From Chloracidobacterium sp. (GTDB taxonomy: Bacteria > Acidobacteriota > Blastocatellia > Pyrinomonadales > Pyrinomonadaceae), in the NCBI GenBank assembly GCA_016706275.1, contig JADJJY010000002.1:730001-794000 (forward strand): a DNA stretch of 64,000 nt, read 5' to 3'. Positions within the stretch are counted from its first letter, which is position 1. Every line of letters starts with the position of its first letter. The translations under genes were made by a program, and so were the position numbers. Shown here one piece after another: positions 33,701 to 40,200 of the stretch. The notes beneath the pieces were generated by a model that ran no database searches, was not told the DNA's origin, and saw only the letters and a list, made by a program, of their open reading frames with translations.

Positions 33701-36700
33701 GGACGAACCGGTGATGGTCCGTGCGGCTCCGGTCGGATACATCGTTACCTTTTTGCCGCTGGCGATCGTGTTGAGCGCATTGGTGCCAAGTTCGCCTGAG
33801 ATATCTCCGGTGATCTCGACCGTCAGGTCCGCGCTCAGGCCGAGTGCGTTGATAGCTTCGAACAAGCCGCCCGCGTTCGTGATCGAGGTGTAAGTACAAC
33901 TGCTGCAAACGGCAACCGTGCCGCTCAGCGGGGCTTTGACAACGACCGTTCCGCCGATCTCGTCGTTGCCGGTAACGGTATCGCCGACAAGTTCGGCTTT
34001 TGCTTTGGTGGAGTGGGTTCCGGCAATGATCGCACCGGTTGATGGGAATGTTGCCGTCGCCGTCGCACCCGACGCTAGCGAAGCGATCGTCGTCGTCTGG
34101 TTATAAAGCACACTCGTACAACCGGCGTCTGCGCAGATGCGGTAACGGACAGGAACGTTGGTCTGTGCCGCCGTCCCGTTATTTTTGAACGAAGCCTGCG
34201 GTGCAAAACCTGACGTAAGTTTCGTCGCTCCGCTAGTCGGATCAATGAAAGCCGTCGCCGCGATGTCGTTGGCCGCTGGGGTGGTGCCGTCTTGCTCATC
34301 TGCTCCTACATCATAAGTTGCGTTACCGCCGGGGCGGGTCTGGCCGTCAATATCCGTTGAGACGAATGCATTAAACGCTATGTCGCGGGCTGGCGACCCT
34401 GCGGCTATATGTAGATCCACCGTCGCCGAAGTGCCTGTCGGCGTTGCAAATAACGGATCGCTGAACACGCTGTTGGTGTCTTTGCTAGTATTGGACTGCC
34501 AAAGCGCAAACGTGGAGCGATCTGCTGTGCCATCGAAACCAAATACAAATCCAGTACCGCCGCTATTGAGGACGTTCTTGTCCGCCGTCATCGTAGTGAG
34601 CGCGGTAGAATTGTAAATATAATGCTTGCCGGTTCCTGTTCCGTTGGAGCGTGCATTTACTGCAATATTATTTCGGAAATCCATAATATCGCTGGTAGTA
34701 CGCTTAAAGCAGGCGGTGGCCGCCGATCCAGTGCTTACTCCGCCGCCGCCAATATAAATGCTGTTGTGATACCAGGTATTCGACGCAGTTGTCACTGTAT
34801 CGCTGAGGATGCCGTCGATCGCGATACTTGCAGACGTAAGGCTGGCGCCGGCGGAATCAATGCCGAGCCTGATCATATTATTCCGGTAATAAGCACCGCC
34901 ATTAAACGTATAAATCCCGCGAATGATACCTGCCCCGCTACTCACTGCAGACAAACTATGGATAAAGTTCCGCTCTATTATGTTGGTGATGGAGTTGGAA
35001 CTGTTACTTAAATAAATACCGTAAACGTTAACTGCGGCTGTTGCATGTGTCTCGCTCAGAGAATGAATCGTGTTCTGTCCTACCGTCTGACCCGCAGTCG
35101 AGCCAGTCTGAAGTATTCCGATTACAGGAGCCGCGGTTCCGGTACCGGTGTGATTCGCCGAAGTCGTCATGTTGCGGACCGTGTTGCCAGTAATTGTATT
35201 GATGCCCGCGGTCGAAGTAATTCCGACTAAAATATTGTTCGTGCTAGTGGCAGACGACGGAAGGTAATTATTAAGAACGTTAGCGATCGTATTTCCCGTA
35301 ATGCTAACGGCGACGGTCGAGATTGTATTGTTGATCCCGCGAAAAATCTGATTTGTTGTACTCGTCGCTCCGGTATTAATGTTAATGCTATTTGCCGTCG
35401 TGGCACTGCCTATGGTGTTACCACTAATAGTCATTGCTCCCGAAGAAGCAGTCGTTGCCGCAATTCCCTGAAAACCCTGTGAGATCGTACTGGCCCCAAA
35501 ACTTATAGAGCCGATATTGTTGTTCGATATACTTGTAGTCGTCGGCGACGCATCGCTAAAAATTCCCGACGATATCGAGCCCGAATTTGTTAGAACACTG
35601 ATCGTAATTGAACCCGTTCCAGTCGTGGCCCCGATCGTGTTTCCCGTCGTCGTACCGATGTTGGCATTACCCGCTCCAAGATAAATGCCGGTCCACGGAC
35701 CGCCGAGTGTCGTGGCGCTGCTGTTTGAAGTGAAATTGAAATTGGCGATAGTGTTTCCTTGCACACTAGACGGGGTTGTACTGCCGACGTTAAGGCTAAT
35801 TGCTCGAAATCGATTGGCGATACTACCCGCAATAGTCCATGCCGTTCCCCCAGCATTCACCGTACTTCCGCCGATGAAATTATTGCTGATTGTAAAATTA
35901 TTACCGGACGTATTATTGATCTGAATTCCAGTGTCGGTCGCCGCAGTGGTCATAGTGCGTGTTGCCGTTTGGTACAGACTATTCCCGCTGATCGTCCAAT
36001 CAGTATTTCCCGACGAAACAAAGATTCCCGAATCGGCAACGGCTGCCCCGAAAAAGTCAAAGATCTTATTATCAGTGATCTGAATGCCACTGTTATTTGT
36101 CGCCGTTGTTGTCGTGGTTCCCAGCCCGTAGATCGCAGTTGTTGGTAAATTGGCTCCGGCAGGCCCAATATTGTTATTCGAGATAATATTTCCGTCATTG
36201 CCGCTTGCTACACCGTCCGTACTAAAAAAGATCGTGCCACCGGCCACGGCCGTGCCCCCTGAAAATGAGCCGAGTATTGAGGTGTTTGTGATGGTGTTAT
36301 TAGTTGCAGCATCATTAAAGCGAAACGTCGACGTATTAGCGGTCGCTGAAGCTGTCGTATTGGAAAAAGTCAGCGAATTACCGCTAGTATTTAGGCCATC
36401 AATCAATAGGTTGTCAACGCCATCCATAAAGACAAGTGCGTTTCCGGCAGTCGTAGCACCGGTGATGGTTCGAGCAGCTCCGCCCGCGGGTTTGATCGAC
36501 ATACTAGACCAATTGGCGGGTGCTACACTACCCGCTTTTATCTGAATAGTTGCCGTTCCTTCATTCGTGTTGCCGCAAACTTCGACAAGGATCGTACCTG
36601 TATGCACTACACCCGCATTGATGGTCGCCATAGCTCCGGTTCCTGCGGCTCCGCTGAGTGTTGCGTAAGCTGTCGGCACTCCTGCGGCTGACCCGCCCGA

Positions 36701-36928
36701 TGATTCGACCTCTATCGGTCCGGCCGTTTCGCAAGTACCCGGCGCGACAAACGCTTCCGTTTGGGCGCTGTTCTGCGTTGTGGCGGCATTGCCGCCGAAG
36801 AATGTCGTTATGCTGTCGAAGATACTAAAGCCGGGGATGCCAATGGCGGCGGTGGCCGTGACGGCTGTGAGGGCGATCAGGACGGTGGAAATGACGATAA
36901 TACGAGTGAGATTACGGTTCTTGAACAT
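18740..36928 (-). CDS. giant modular exported protein (6062 aa): beta-helix, Calx-beta, FG-GAP, PKD, LamG
   Basis: One uninterrupted reading frame of over 18 kb with a signal peptide (residues 1-28). Approximate modules in order: beta-helix (70-875); CARDB-like (880-975); second beta-helix (1010-1490); Calx-beta (1503-1616); a choice-of-anchor-like domain; a G8-like/beta-solenoid region (1730-2110); Cys-rich GCC2/ephrin-receptor-like repeats (2110-2333); Ig-like domains (2333-2723); seven FG-GAP repeats with Dx[ND]xDGxxD Ca-binding loops (2726-3071); DUF11; Calx-beta; third beta-helix (3340-3736); four PKD domains (3846-4213); three repeated blocks of Calx-beta plus LamG (4213-5660); Calx-beta; a proprotein-convertase P-like domain (5787-5960); the shared C-terminal module (5970-6060). 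Ten Calx-beta domains are countable. Likely a Ca-dependent surface adhesin; inferred from architecture only. Long antisense frames within it are composition shadows. Confidence 0.92.
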   Translation of the reverse strand: MFKNRNLTRIIVISTVLIALTAVTATAAIGIPGFSIFDSITTFFGGNAATTQNSAQTEAFVAPGTCETAGPIEVESSGGSAAGVPTAYATLSGAAGTGAMATINAGVVHTGTILVEVCGNTNEGTATIQIKAGSVAPANWSSMSIKPAGGAARTITGATTAGNALVFMDGVDNLLIDGLNTSGNSLTFSNTTASATANTSTFRFNDAATNNTITNTSILGSFSGGTAVAGGTIFFSTDGVASGNDGNIISNNNIGPAGANLPTTAIYGLGTTTTTATNNSGIQITDNKIFDFFGAAVADSGIFVSSGNTDWTISGNSLYQTATRTMTTAATDTGIQINNTSGNNFTISNNFIGGSTVNAGGTAWTIAGSIANRFRAISLNVGSTTPSSVQGNTIANFNFTSNSSATTLGGPWTGIYLGAGNANIGTTTGNTIGATTGTGSITISVLTNSGSISSGIFSDASPTTTSISNNNIGSISFGASTISQGFQGIAATTASSGAMTISGNTIGSATTANSININTGATSTTNQIFRGINNTISTVAVSITGNTIANVLNNYLPSSATSTNNILVGITSTAGINTITGNTVRNMTTSANHTGTGTAAPVIGILQTGSTAGQTVGQNTIHSLSETHATAAVNVYGIYLSNSSNSITNIIERNFIHSLSAVSSGAGIIRGIYTFNGGAYYRNNMIRLGIDSAGASLTSASIAIDGILSDTVTTASNTWYHNSIYIGGGGVSTGSAATACFKRTTSDIMDFRNNIAVNARSNGTGTGKHYIYNSTALTTMTADKNVLNSGGTGFVFGFDGTADRSTFALWQSNTSKDTNSVFSDPLFATPTGTSATVDLHIAAGSPARDIAFNAFVSTDIDGQTRPGGNATYDVGADEQDGTTPAANDIAATAFIDPTSGATKLTSGFAPQASFKNNGTAAQTNVPVRYRICADAGCTSVLYNQTTTIASLASGATATATFPSTGAIIAGTHSTKAKAELVGDTVTGNDEIGGTVVVKAPLSGTVAVCSSCTYTSITNAGGLFEAINALGLSADLTVEITGDISGELGTNALNTIASGKKVTMYPTGAARTITGSSANGLITLNGADDVIIDGSLGALGAGDRSLTITNTNSGTSSAVIWLQNGANSNRILNLNVVGNSNTTTLLGIGMGSSTISISSAATNISNRIESNSVSKTQYGIYSGGLSSVTKNTGNRINSNLLNTASPNNIGIGGIFANFEDGIKIAHNNIGSIDKTALTGTAFGIALGLVPSNTVTTFTGSDVINADVSGNIINGITQMNATGYSAFGIVLNTVTSGTSLISNNMISQVRSAATPSDFSAGIVAGGGVGSTTQIYANSVAMTGTRGAATNPSYALAVGDSNPTIDIRNNILLNTQTSSSTGKSFAIGRAYSTYTALTSDNNDLFTAAAATLGRTGGLGDTPGTDWTFATWQSTTGKDANSKNVDPQFKSTVDIATSDLHLKRTPLSPSPVENFGVSIAANTVDYDEDTRSLTPDIGADEVTTFQLSAATYTTAENVTPATVTVTRTGGSGNAGTVQYATSAAGGTTVGTCGSGGADYQEATGTLSFAAAESSKTFDIVICNDAVVETNEDVNITLSNATGSILGAQATAVLTITNDDVAPPSITLGQSSLTYGSTTVGTSAATQTSSVAGSDLTDVVQCNVSPTTDYSLSGDGTNFGSSASYVNNSGSASGTLTVKFTPTALGTRNATVTCASPGATSQTISLTGTGADATLATDYFRSLDSGNWDAPATWQSSHTGDFTDAITATLSPDSNANTITVRSPHTVTIPGTLTVTINETTIDSGAQVTVNDGGILALSTAVPTVSLVVNGTLLNQGKITRGSFGIWEVGATGTFIHNSVQTLFDLTTILSQASFDSASTMIYRGGGGINTQCVLSGKTYGNLKFESTSGAFNFVEGISVSPLTVSGTLSIGVAGGGTPTLQTGFPVNVTGDTTIGANGRWTMTNAGVPRIAALNGNFVMASGGQFSPNNNQVNVRGNWSNAGTFNAGTSTVAFNGDTGQTVTGDTTFYNFTKAVTAAQQMNFTAGSLTTVTNSLTLTGTAGNILSLRSTTDGTYWNIQVPTTRTVNYVNVKDSDNTTGVLVNPTNSVEAGHNVNWFPLVCPAGKYFNGSACVDADPGYYVPTFGQTSQTPCAAGTFQPDSGAISCNDATPGHFVSGTAQIAQTPCEPGKYQPGTAATSCIDADMGYFVGSAGQELQTKCAIGSYQPNTGQTSCFLASAGSYVPIAGSATQTPCAAGFFQPLEGASACNPAAAGTFISGTGSAVAGTPCAAGSYQPASGQASCTPASANFYVPSPGSTSQTPCAPGYTSGPGATVCTPIPTTVLSLTRSHPNPTNLNDVIWTIEFAALVDGVSTSNFALVNGGLTTPSITSVNPQGTAPNTKWNISVNTGGGSGTLGLNFVNATGLTPGVSTTLPVTGEVYTVDKDAPAIPSITGSTPPTPGNTTTPIIDGTAEAASTVKLYTSSDCTTGLLAAGTATGGNFAIGVTVPSNSTTNIYAAATDAAGNVSGCSTVFAYKNDINLPDTSLDLSGRPANPTTSTSATFTFSGTDSLARTEAQSPITFECALDGGSFAACTSPKNYPVLGLGSHTFQVRAKDPSGNVDPTPESYTWLIVDAPTVGDYGNTTVAFAGNTTVTPSAPPANATNLTVSAGTGYAGAFAGGLKINQVTGVVTVTDAHPAGTYTVTVNAFGPGSVATDTFVLTVSPGATCGQSSFDPAVNYAVGTNPNTVVTADVNLDGKPDMVVANGVSDNVSVLLGNGSGGFGAAANFAVGDHPNSIAVADFNLDGNPDIATANDVSSNITVLFGDGSGGVSSTTSFGAGNTPFGVVVADFNFDGKPDLAVANAVDDFVTVFIGNGIGGFAAGTTFAVGDNPIAASAGDFNNDGNADLVTANNGSNNVSVLIGNGVGGFAAAANFGVGTVPQSLAVDDLNHDGKADIVVTTTAVLGASVLLGDGIGGFAAATNTDVGTNPTGVAISDLNLDGNPDLVVTNFIASTPNVSVMLGDGTGAFGPQTIFGTGDNARSVAVGDFDLDGKPDLAVANFGSANVSVLLSDCVAPVVDIAVTKNDGGATVAPGGTVAYTLNYANNGTAYMTGVVLTETVPAHSTFNAGLSDPAWVCADVDAGSTCTLPIGSLASGAGSSAAFAVTVEEPISGGATQIDNTATIADDGTHGADVNLTNNTGSDSTPLNIPISFAINNVTANEGDAGQTAFTFTITKTGGNGQPTTVTFNTCDGTASAPDDFAAIGTCGGGPLRPALTVSVPDEVTFGPTDTTKQVTVYVNGDTTYETDETFSVVLASATNGGTFTDNEGLGTITNDDIACTPPSVTYVDDNWIGTTIGTDPDGGGPATQFGCDSFATVAGGISGVAAGGTVNVAAGTYTETGQIVISKDVALVGADRATTIIKPAGDTGNSGDLTGWFLIDATRTFNISGVTLDGTNRLVWHALRYHGSGTVNNVAFLNIKFEESGPAYRGGGVFTDLGVVNVTNSTFNGMGRFGVLAGSGSGNTATGTISGNTYTGKGAGNWLDYAFDIEYGANYTISGNTITGNLGVAMVDNSDSAAISVWGDPNSTANISGNTITGNTTGIAMVMVGEPASPTVTITGNNISGNANGLGTQDAFGPSSPNVTVTGSTITNNTVVGIVFAPGTGTANMSIHHNRITGNGDGVFMGATGPRPVLVESESNTRVRKEGDALTANETVNVQNNWWGCNEGPAPGNTNGCDEAVGLTAYTPWLVLGTSASPATVGVGGNSTITADMTKNSAAATPLGGPLPDIAVVSLWTATNGTMSPTSGTITAGTASSTFLSTSPVNGTGCANVDNEQTCANITMVLQPPTAAFTANPNPTACSQNVSFDGATSTAGPGRSIVSYSWDFGDTGTGAGISTSHAYSQYGPYSVVLTVTDDIGQTDTETVNVSVSLGNLPPVSAPGGPYLADLGSGFSLNGSGSSDPNAGCGDSIVSYAWSIDSGVILLTTATPSLSSAQINSLGIGIHSVALTVTDTFGNPNTASTTLSIYDNRPFAGFTASPNPSACSQVVSFDGSGSTHGRSVDRAIVAYNWDFGDGNFGTGVNATHAYAAYGNYTAKLTVTDNNVPAKTDFITHQVTVNQGNQPPVSVPGGPYSTIYGNGVVLNGSGSTDPNSGCGDSIFSYAWSIDAGAVTTTGVSPSLSWAQIAALGAGSHTVALTVTDTFGQTNTASTTLNIGVAPSFTISDVSLAEGDSGITNFVFTVTKTGSSGISATVEYNTVSGTATSPLDFAAISAMTLTFAPSTTTDTQQVTVQVNGDTTGEPDETFTVRLSNATNATIADADGLGTIVNDDCATPPANMIAWYGGEDNYNDIAGPTFETGAPSGTVGFTGGLVGRAFNFTGSGYAMATATSGPLNINGNQMTMDGWVRPTSVGDAVYFGRSVSFGNDYLLLNQNGNKLSAIIKTNGLEATVNAPSGPQVGVWTHIALTYDGSMMRLYMNGVEVGSTPKTGNITDSGQPFGIGGRSTGLRFNGAVDEVEVFNRALSSTEIATLAGVGSFGKCKAGLIQFSAPTYTVGENGVNANVVVKRTDGSKGAVSASFNTSNGTATTGTNDYTATSQTVSFADGNTTDQTIQIPINNDTIYELTETINVALTSPTGGAFVGPQGTTVVSITDNDVANAPTLSIDDPTLGGDNLAAAGFTVTLTGATEAYPVTVHYKSADGSATAGSDYTAVEGDLTFGIGETTKNIPISVLEDTTQELPETFVVNLTLPVNATISDSQGTATITSGDPAPSYSINDVSVVETNGGTTTATFTVTKTGATTLSSTVNFATQNGTATTADNDYVATSGNLTFPASLTTDTQTFTVTINGDTTLEPDETFNVLLTSVTNANISDGTGVGTILNDECTPMPPNMLSWYSGENNADDIVGINTGAWTGTPAYATGKVGQAFDFDGTKRVTASGTGSLNITGAQMTMDGWVYPRSNATAYYFGRTAPSDHPYVLLNIGGNLVVIIGTTTGPSNQQFDTGFAMPVNTWTHLAMTYDANGVGDKLRIYANGTQVFSTPTTGGNLRSSALPLTLGGRPAGDNSFNGLIDEVEVFDRALDAPAIAALASASGGGKCHTSTVQFSSNAYSVTEGNVNAPITVTRVGAHDTTATFNFATSAGTATAGATADYDAVSLTGVTFAIGEVSKVVNIPIHDDNIFEVAETVNLAVSNVATAPATTPGTPLSAVLTIDPDADAAPVLNIGDYTFTGANSLVGIGFPVSLTGASEVFPVTVHYQTSDNTAIAGSDYTATSGTLTFNSSGTTQFINVPILPDTVNEPEETFFMDLDTPVNATINDGHAIGTIPNDDPDPTFTIDNVSQVETDSGTTDFVFTVTKTGQTTQQFTVNYTTATTGSAIGGAACGAGIDYENQSGSLVFAPSDTTKTITIKVCGDTLLEPDETFGIELSGPPPVVFGSTPRGTILNDDCTPPPSGMVAWYQAENNANDIAGGYNGTLQNGTTFAAGKVGQAFSLDGTNDNVNIGDVDLPSTFSIDAWINPDTLSGVKFILSKDDGVARSYYVYVDASGSLYASVRNTGGQFTQYGTEAGVITTGSWQHIAVTYDGSGGADQKMKFYVNGVSAAAASAGGYDSGGTPENNAVSATIGSFGDGSSLFDGLIDEVEIFNRVLTPGEIANLATAGGAGKCQTPIVQFANSAEMEDESQTAAVKVNRTVSTSGPTTVTAATVPGGTATGGAACTAGVQYKTTSQLLSFGNGASEQTMSIEICPDLDFETPQTIKLQLSGPSGAAVLGGRSEIFLTINDTATQFTNHAPINIAGVGSTGSPYPSIINVSGAPTVNGGMRVTLYDVTLSNPDHLDVLLVGPLGQKMVIMGDAGGLTPMGSPVTLTFDDAAGQVLPNGGPLTTGKFEPTTWEPVIAAFPAPAPAFPYVVPGSALGGPPSLGSGFGAGNPNGQWRLFVRDDGGAPFAEAGQPGAIAGGWGLQFVVPTASGVSVSGRVTTAEGRGIRGAIVTVTGNSLATPINVMTGVNGRYIVEGLTAGETYVVTIRSRRFVFSNSSRIVTLNDNVSDADFVADPGTTRSDQ

Positions 36929-37045
36929 AACGAAAATTCTCCGGCAAATGCCTTTTTATCCGTTTAAAACACAAATAGCTCCGTGCCAAAGGCACACGCA
37001 GCGTCGCACTTAAACGAATTTGACTAAATTAAGCTTAATGTAGGA
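36929..37045 (-). promoter_or_regulatory. structured 5' leader of the giant gene
   Basis: About 110 nt between the predicted start of transcription and ATG 36928. A 7-bp long-range stem (CGTTTAA at 37016-37010 with TTAAACG at 36967-36961) encloses a hairpin GTGCC-TTT-GGCAC (36995-36983) followed by GGAGC. The ribosome site GGAGA lies outside this fold. Confidence 0.4.
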
Positions 37046-37073
37046 ATTATAGGCTCATTTAGACAGTTGTCAA
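37046..37073 (-). promoter_or_regulatory. consensus sigma-70 promoter of the giant gene
   Basis: Perfect TTGACA (37068-37073), 16-base spacer and perfect TATAAT (37046-37051) on the minus strand. Confidence 0.85.
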
Positions 37074-37088
37074 GCAGATTTACCCCCT

Positions 37089-37124
37089 AGTGACGAGTGA
37101 ATAGTGACGAGGGACGAGTGCGAG
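37089..37124. repeat. degenerate heptamer array (AGTGACG type)
   Basis: Five units with a 7-base period (AGTGACG, AGTGAAT, AGTGACG, AGGGACG, AGTGCGA) upstream of the giant gene's promoter. Related to the GTCACTN arrays at 37248 and 40959 on the opposite strand. Confidence 0.75.
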
Positions 37125-37140
37125 ATATTAAGAAAAAACT

Positions 37141-37172
37141 TTAGCCACGAATGACACGAATGGCACGAATTC
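37141..37172. repeat. TTAGCCACGAAT element with 9-bp repeats
   Basis: TTAGCCACGAAT followed by two further ACGAAT units at 9-base spacing. The same 12-mer, or a one-base variant, recurs at 40938-40949 and as the arms of an inverted repeat at 50097-50108/50151-50162. Only intergenic copies were seen. Confidence 0.7.
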
Positions 37173-37216
37173 TGGCCGGGCAAAACGCGGCCAGTGTTGA
37201 CGCAGGCCCACAACCG

Positions 37217-37246
37217 AAAAAAGGGACGAGAGTGATCTCCCGTCCC
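37217..37246 (-). terminator. intrinsic terminator of the first LamG gene
   Basis: On the minus strand GGGACG...CGTCCC (37241-37246 with 37223-37228), with an inner AGA/TCT pairing, followed directly by six T. It begins 25 bases past the stop at 37271. Confidence 0.85.
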
Positions 37247-37247
37247 T

Positions 37248-37288
37248 CTTCACTTGTCACTTGTCACTGGTCACTGTTCCCTGTTCGT
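37248..37288. repeat. heptamer array abutting a stop codon
   Basis: Units of 7 bases (TTCACTT, GTCACTT, GTCACTG, GTCACTG, TTCCCTG) running into the last codons of the first LamG gene; its TGA stop lies inside the array. Confidence 0.8.
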
Positions 37289-40200
37289 CCCCGACGACCC
37301 AATGAAATCAGCGTCCGTGACGTTGTCGTTGAGCGTGATCACCCGGGTCGGTTGGGCAAAGGTGAATCGCCGTGAGCGGACGGTGACGATATAGGTCTCG
37401 CCGGCGATCAGGCCGTCGACAATGTATCGGCCGAGGTTGCCGGTCGCGACGTTTCGCACATCGCCGCCGGTTCCGGTGACGTTCACAAACGCCCCGCGGA
37501 TGCCGCGCCCCTCGGCGGTCACGACACGCCCCGCTATGGATAGTTCGGCAGCGGTCGGGGCCGTCGTTACGATCGCGAACGGGGAGAGTGATGTGAGGCC
37601 AACGGCACAGAGGGACGGGTACGTTGACGATGCATAGGTGACATCAACCCAGCCTCCATTTTCGAGGTGCAAGATGTGCAATGTTGCGAACTCGGTTGTG
37701 GTAAATGAAGGCAGGTTAAAGCACACCGTCAGCGGACCCGTATATTGTGCGCTCGTCGCGATGTCGTACGTCAGCCCGACCGTTCGCAGCGGCAGCGGCG
37801 GCAACCCCACCGGATCGAGCGGTATCTCGTGCGTCATGCCGCTAAGATTGACAGCCGGAAAGTAGATCGTTGCGTCACCCGCCAGGGCATAGAACCCGAC
37901 ATTCGGAGCGGATGTTCTGCGGCCCCTATTGCCATTTGACAAGGTCGCCATCTGTTTGAGCTTGCCGGCAAGGCCCGCGTTTACGATCGACTGTATCTCA
38001 GTCTGCGTTATTGCACGGTTGTAAAAGGTTAGATCATCGATCTGGCCGCCAAAATAGGCGCCGCAAGTCGGTTCACCGCCGATCACAAGCGGCACGGTGT
38101 TTGGATCAAGCGTCATCGCATGGTTTGCCACCGCCACACCGTTGACATACATCGTCGCGATCGCCCCGTCGTAACTGACCGAAACGTGCGTCCAGGTATT
38201 TAAAGGCAATTTATCAGGCGTTGTATAAACACCATTTGCCGGTGCTCCGGTCGCCCCAAACCCGAATTGATTCCCCCCCGGGTAAAAATGCAGAAAATAG
38301 TGCTGCTGGACAACACAGTCGGGCCGTTTGGAAAAGATGGGCTGATACGCGGCGTCGCTTGTTCGATATAGCCACACCTCGAATGACATCGGCTGTGTCG
38401 CACCAAAATTGATGTTCGCGTTGTGCGGCACCTCAACATAGTCATTGATGCCGTCTAGTTTGAACGCCTGGCCGACCTTGCCGACGGCAAAGCCCGCACC
38501 GTTAACAAGCGCGGCGTGATTGGCGTTGCCGGAGATATCACTCACAAATCCGTCACCGCCCCACCAGCCGACGACCCCGGCCGGCGGCGTGGTCGCGGTT
38601 GGCTTACATTTGCCTGAGCCGTTAGCGTTTGCGACAGATCGGACCTCTGCTGCGGATAGAGCCCGGTTGTATATCGAGAGATCATCCACAACACCAAAGA
38701 ACGAATTTTGTATATCGGCATCGCCACGGGCTCCGATCGCGGCATTAGTAGTGAATGCAAAATTTACATCGTAGGTTATCGGCGGGCTCGCATTTCCATC
38801 AACGTAAAACACGACCTGATTCCCTGTTTTTGTAACCGCAACGTGGTGGAAATTGGTGTCCGTGATCGGCATCGTAGGTGATTCAACATAACTGACTTCC
38901 ACCGCAGTCAGAAACACGGTATTCGTTGCCTCGCGCATTCCGATCCCGTATCCACCAGTTCCGTACGCGAAAACTGCCCCACCGGGGCCTGCGGGAACGG
39001 GGTTATTTGTCAATACGGTCGCACTCGAACGCTTTATCCACGTTTCGATCGTAAAATCCTGCAACTGAAGACTCGCCGGATTTCCGACCAAGACCCGTTG
39101 ACCTGTTCCACCCAAATCAAAAGCCTGTCCGACTTTACCGCCCGCGTAAGCTGCTCCGTTTTCCAGAGTTCCGTCGTTTCGTGAACGGGCGTCGAGAGCA
39201 TTGCCGTTCCCGTTCCACCAGGACACAAGCCCGACCGGTGCCGGTGTGCAGCTATTGCATTTGCCTGCGCTGCCGGCGTTGTAGATGGCCGCGATCTCAG
39301 TGTCTGATAGTGCCCGGTCATATATTGCCGGTTCGTCTATCTGCCCGCTCCATGTTGATCCGCCGACGCGGTAGCCGATGGTGATACCGTTTGACTCAAG
39401 TATCGTATTTAGAGCGATAGGTGCAGAATTCTCTAATTGGCCGTTTATATAGAGCTTAAGCGTCGTGCCGTCGTATGTCACCGCCCCGTGATACCACGTA
39501 TTTGGCTGTATTGTCGTCGCCGTAGCCAGATCAGCATTATGTCCGTAAAAATACAATTTGCCCGGAGCGTTTCCTGACGTAACGAGCCCGAACATATTAC
39601 TGTTTGACGCCGAACCGTATTGGAATATGCCTGATTCGCCGGGGGTTGCCGGAGCTTTGAACCAAAGTTCAACCGTGCGGGCCGCACTGCCAATAGGCAA
39701 TCCGGTTGGTGCCGCCACCTGAACATAGTCGCCGCTGCCGTCGAGGTTGAACGCGTTTCCAACCATTCCGGGAACATAATTAGCATCGCCGTGCAAAGCG
39801 GCATTATTACGCCCCTGAGTGTCTAACGGATTGTTTTCGGCTGACCACATCGAGATCAAACCGCTCGGCGGTTGAGTGCATGAATAACAAAAACCGAGAT
39901 TGCCCGCGTTATAAATGTGGCCTATCTCGACAGAGCTGAGAGCCCGGTCAAATATGACCGGCTCATCAATGCCGCCAGAGTAGTAGGCATCGGCCGCCCA
40001 GTTGCTGCGGGCGATATAGTTGCTGGTCCTGGTGACATTGGCCGGTACGCCGGTCGTATCCGCTGCCATCACAAGGGCCACGCCATCCTTATACAGCTTG
40101 ACTTGGCCGGCCGCGTCCATCGTTGCGACATAATAGTGCCATTCGTTATTAGTGATCGCGTTTTCAGCGTATGCCATTCCGGTCGAGGTGCCTGAGCCGT

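Noticed and set aside
33105..33893. 262-codon plus-strand frame and many others under the giant gene
   Set aside because: Antisense shadows of repetitive coding sequence with no recognisable domains.
37248..37288. CRISPR-like short repeats near 37 and 41 kb
   Set aside because: The period is 7 bases with no spacers; no cas genes.
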